NCBI RefSeq assembly: GCF_011397635.1
Contig: NC_064775.1
Coordinates: 16,009,452-16,073,451, forward strand
Reading direction: 5' to 3'
From: Epinephelus fuscoguttatus
Taxonomy: Eukaryota > Chordata > Actinopteri > Perciformes > Serranidae
DNA length: 64,000 bases
Shown here: in pieces, positions 61,230-64,000 of the stretch
Position numbering within the stretch: position 1 is the stretch's first letter
Layout of the letters: each line of letters starts with the position of its first letter
The notes under the pieces: model-generated
Told to the model about the DNA's origin: nothing
Database searches by the model: none
Seen by the model: only the letters and a program-made list of their open reading frames with translations
Translations under genes and position numbers: made by a program

Positions 61230-62500
61230 TGAGGGAATGACTGTAAAAAAAAAGTATAGCGACACTATCTACCCTCAAAAATCACCAATAAATGCATCTA
61301 AACACAACCAAACATGCTCCAGAAGGATTTAGAGAAAGAGAAATTCACAACATCGCCACCAAGATTACAAGTTTCCCTTATGTTAGCATGTAGCTACATG
61401 TAGCGGTGTAACAAAGAGCACTTCTTTACAAGTGACTGACAGTTTTGCCACATAAATATTGCACAGCTGTGTTGGGGTTAATGCACTTTATAGGAACAAC
61501 TTAACAAAGCACTTTCATGGGTGTCCATGTATAGTAATTGTATTATGTTTATGTGTGTATTTGGGGGGTAAGTAGCAATAGATAGGCAATGGTAAATGTA
61601 GCCGTCTTGCTACCCCTGTGAGACAGTGTATGTCATTTATATGAATAAAAACGTTTTAAACAGAGTATTCAGGACGATCCAAAGCTCACAGGGATTACTT
61701 TTACATTCATTTATCTCATTACATGTAACTTTGGCCAACTTTAATATCAACATCTGACATTATATATGACAGAAAAGCATCATAAGTCCTCTTCAAGCCA
61801 GGAGTTTCACAAAAGTTAGTCTGGCTATGAAGTGAGGAAAAGGGGCAGGTATATATACTGGGTGTTGATGAGTGACTGCAGGACAGGGAGTGGATCACAG
61901 TCCCTGAAGTCATGTTAAAGTTAGCAGCTGGCAGACAGACAACAAAACTGATGGAGTGTTTCAGTGACAGAGTGCATCAGTCATTGTTCCCCTCACCTCT
62001 TACTTCTCCAGTATCTGTTCTTCATCCGGCTGTTAGTCTCAGAATTGATTTTGTGGTTTTATTGATTGATTTCAGGGTGCGATGGATCCAGCATCCAGCT
62101 ATATCTCAGAGATAAACAACCTGATGTCCAGGCAGTTCTCTCTCACTCTAAAATTATTTGTTTTTGCCTTTGTAGCCTTTGCTTCTATATGTCTTATTGA
62201 TTTCGCTATCGATTTTATGTCCTTTGCTCTTTGTATGGTGTTTTTTTGAGAAAAGTACTTTAGTTTTAGATCCACATATTTGTGTTGTGCTGTTGTGGCA
62301 CTGACTTGGCCCTGACTAGAAGCTGTAGAAAAGCCAAAACACACTTCTTTTTCAGTATTTCAAACCTGCATCCATGTCTTCAGCACACCCACCTCCCAAC
62401 CCTCATATTTGCTTTCATATTTAGTCTGCTTGTCTTTTCCCTGTCCTGCATGTGAGCATTTTAAGCTCAGCCCGATGGCTACTCTGATGTGTCAGAATCA
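61230..62500. other. Unassigned stretch
   Basis: No gene was recognised. Confidence 0.35.
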
Positions 62501-62519
62501 GTCGCCGTCGAGAGGACCT

Positions 62520-62533
62520 GTTGCCATGGTGAC
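62520..62533. promoter_or_regulatory. RFX X-box-like site
   Basis: GTTGCCATGGTGAC: two half-sites (GTTGCC and GGTGAC) separated by two bases, matching the X-box consensus closely. Confidence 0.45.
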
Positions 62534-63089
62534 ACGGCGATGCACAAAGCTCCAAGGCGGGCGTCATCTCACATCCCAGCACATGCGAAACAGTCATACA
62601 TCTGATTGCACGAGCCCACACGGGCAAAAAATAGGCAGAATATTAATATGTGTGCACACACACACAGATAGCAGCCATTCTCCCTCACCTCCCCCTGCAG
62701 CTCTGCCACCCCTGGAGTGGTGATGATGATGGTGTTGATGATGATGATGAAGATGACGAACCCACCCCTGCTTTGCATTTCCTCCGCACGGTGACTCACA
62801 GTGTGCTTGCATACTGTAGATGGAAGCAGCTCTTATCCCACATTGCTGCTGGCGCACGCTGCAGTTCAGTACAGTAGGTCACAGGTGCAACAGCTCCTGA
62901 GTCACATGACTGTCGCGGAGGTCACATGACGCAGCCTCGGGGGGTGGGGTACACACATATGGGGTGTGTGTGCAGTTGTTGGGATGACGATGACAACATC
63001 ATGTGGAGCAGACTGTGGACCAAATCTGGGCCAGCGGGATTAGCGGCTCGTCGGATAAATTGCTGGATGGAGGGGCGGTGGGGGGATGG

Positions 63090-63130
63090 GTGTGTGGGCG
63101 TGTGTGTGTGTGTGCGTGTGTGTGTATGTG
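63090..63130. repeat. (GT)n-rich stretch
   Basis: An interrupted GT dinucleotide run of about 40 bp. Confidence 0.85.
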
Positions 63131-63741
63131 TGTGGAGGTGAGTGTAGGTTAAGCCATCCGCACTGACAGGAGTCACATATTGTAAATAAGGCGAGATGGA
63201 TCAGAGATCTGTCTGTAAGTGGTTCCAGTCGAGGGTGGGCGTTCACATAAGTGTGGATTTCAGTGAGGGGACACAGGGGACATGTCCCCATCAACATTTA
63301 GAGCATATTGATGGGGACATGTTCAGTGTTCAAACCAAACTTACGTCCTTGTACATTCAGGAGTGTGTGTTTGTGTGTGTGTATATCGCCAAAAAAGTCA
63401 CACATTAAAGCGAAACTGCATGCAAATTCACAGAAGTGCAGGTGCAGATGATGACGCGGCATAATGGGATTAGTTTGCATGACTTTGCATTAAAAGTTGC
63501 TCATGTGCCTGCTTCCTGTTTCAGCCGTGGGTTGGTGAAAGACGCAGGGAGAGACAGAAGAGGGGAAGAAATGCTGCATTTGTGTGGAGCATTCCTTTAA
63601 AACCCCAAATGACAGCAAGACTAAGAATGTATACGTGTTCAGCAAAAGTGTTTACGCCGTTATCTTCAGATTAAGTGTGTGTTGGAGATGAAGTAACCTT
63701 TGTCAGCATCCGGCGCTTCTGTTCAGGGATGAGAGGGAAGC

Positions 63742-63755
63742 GTCTCCTTGGCGAC
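63742..63755. promoter_or_regulatory. Second RFX X-box-like site
   Basis: GTCTCCTTGGCGAC fits the looser X-box form (RYYNYY, two bases, RRNRAC) in a GC-rich stretch. A possible untranslated exon follows, ending CTTCTCAG|GTGAGAG near 63932. Confidence 0.35.
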
Positions 63756-64000
63756 CGCCGACGAGGGTGGGGTGGGAGGAGAGGGGGGCGAAACTGGGTC
63801 ATCACCACCACCACCACAGATTAAGGGCCCGGATCTGAACACACACACACACATATACACCACAAAACACACACACACAGACACTTATAGAAACACACTC
63901 TCTCTGCAGAGAAAGGAAAGGAACTTCTCAGGTGAGAGACGAGACAATGTCAGGTGCAGTGCTTCCACGTGGCTCCCTGCCAAAGGTTTCCCTTTTAGAC

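Overview
The window looks like teleost fish nuclear DNA, probably from a spiny-rayed (percomorph) lineage. Genes are split into short exons with GT-AG introns. A clear Gemin8 orthologue is present. The intergenic DNA is full of fish-type repeats: hAT and Tc1 fragments, foldback MITEs, an L2-type LINE end, a tRNA-headed SINE, and CA, TA, GA, CAAT and AAT microsatellites. There is no sign of bacterial or organellar sequence.

From about 7.4 to 41.2 kb, on the minus strand, lies a tandem cluster of small immunoglobulin-type cell-surface receptors. I assembled six intact-looking genes (called A-E and G here), one broken copy (F) and one orphan signal-peptide exon. Each gene has the same plan: a signal-peptide exon ending in phase 1, one phase 1-1 Ig-domain exon of about 300 bp, a transmembrane exon running phase 1 to 2, and a cytoplasmic part. 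The Ig domain is V-like and carries six cysteines. In B, C, D, F and G the last exon encodes a tail with an ITAM or ITAM-like pair (YxxL-x7-Yxx[I/V/M]) and a C-terminal [DEN]IYxN motif of the GRB2-SH2 type (changed to KIYDDI in F). In A and E it encodes a different tail with two tyrosines at the same spacing. The products would be single-chain, mostly activating, leukocyte receptors that need no adaptor. The closest described group I can name is the teleost NILT family (one V domain with a cytoplasmic ITAM or ITIM), but this is an inference. An ETS/PU.1-like GGAAGTG lies about 100-165 bp upstream of nearly every start codon, which fits myeloid expression.

The introns and spacers of the cluster are heavily invaded. 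Gene A intron 2 holds a 1.1-kb minisatellite. A gene D intron holds a foldback element ending 33 bp from an exon. The last intron of gene G holds three transposons nested inside each other, each of the inner two with its own 8-bp target duplication. The last intron of gene C holds a nested set of MITEs.

At 43.5-44.7 kb there is an unrecognised four-exon minus-strand gene for a small tail-anchored protein. At 49.9-52.9 kb on the plus strand lies gemin8, which acts in the SMN complex during snRNP assembly. From 53 to 64 kb I see a Tc1 fragment, AT-rich repeats, one candidate first exon with a CRE, two RFX X-box-like sites and no convincing multi-exon gene; this is probably upstream sequence of the next gene.
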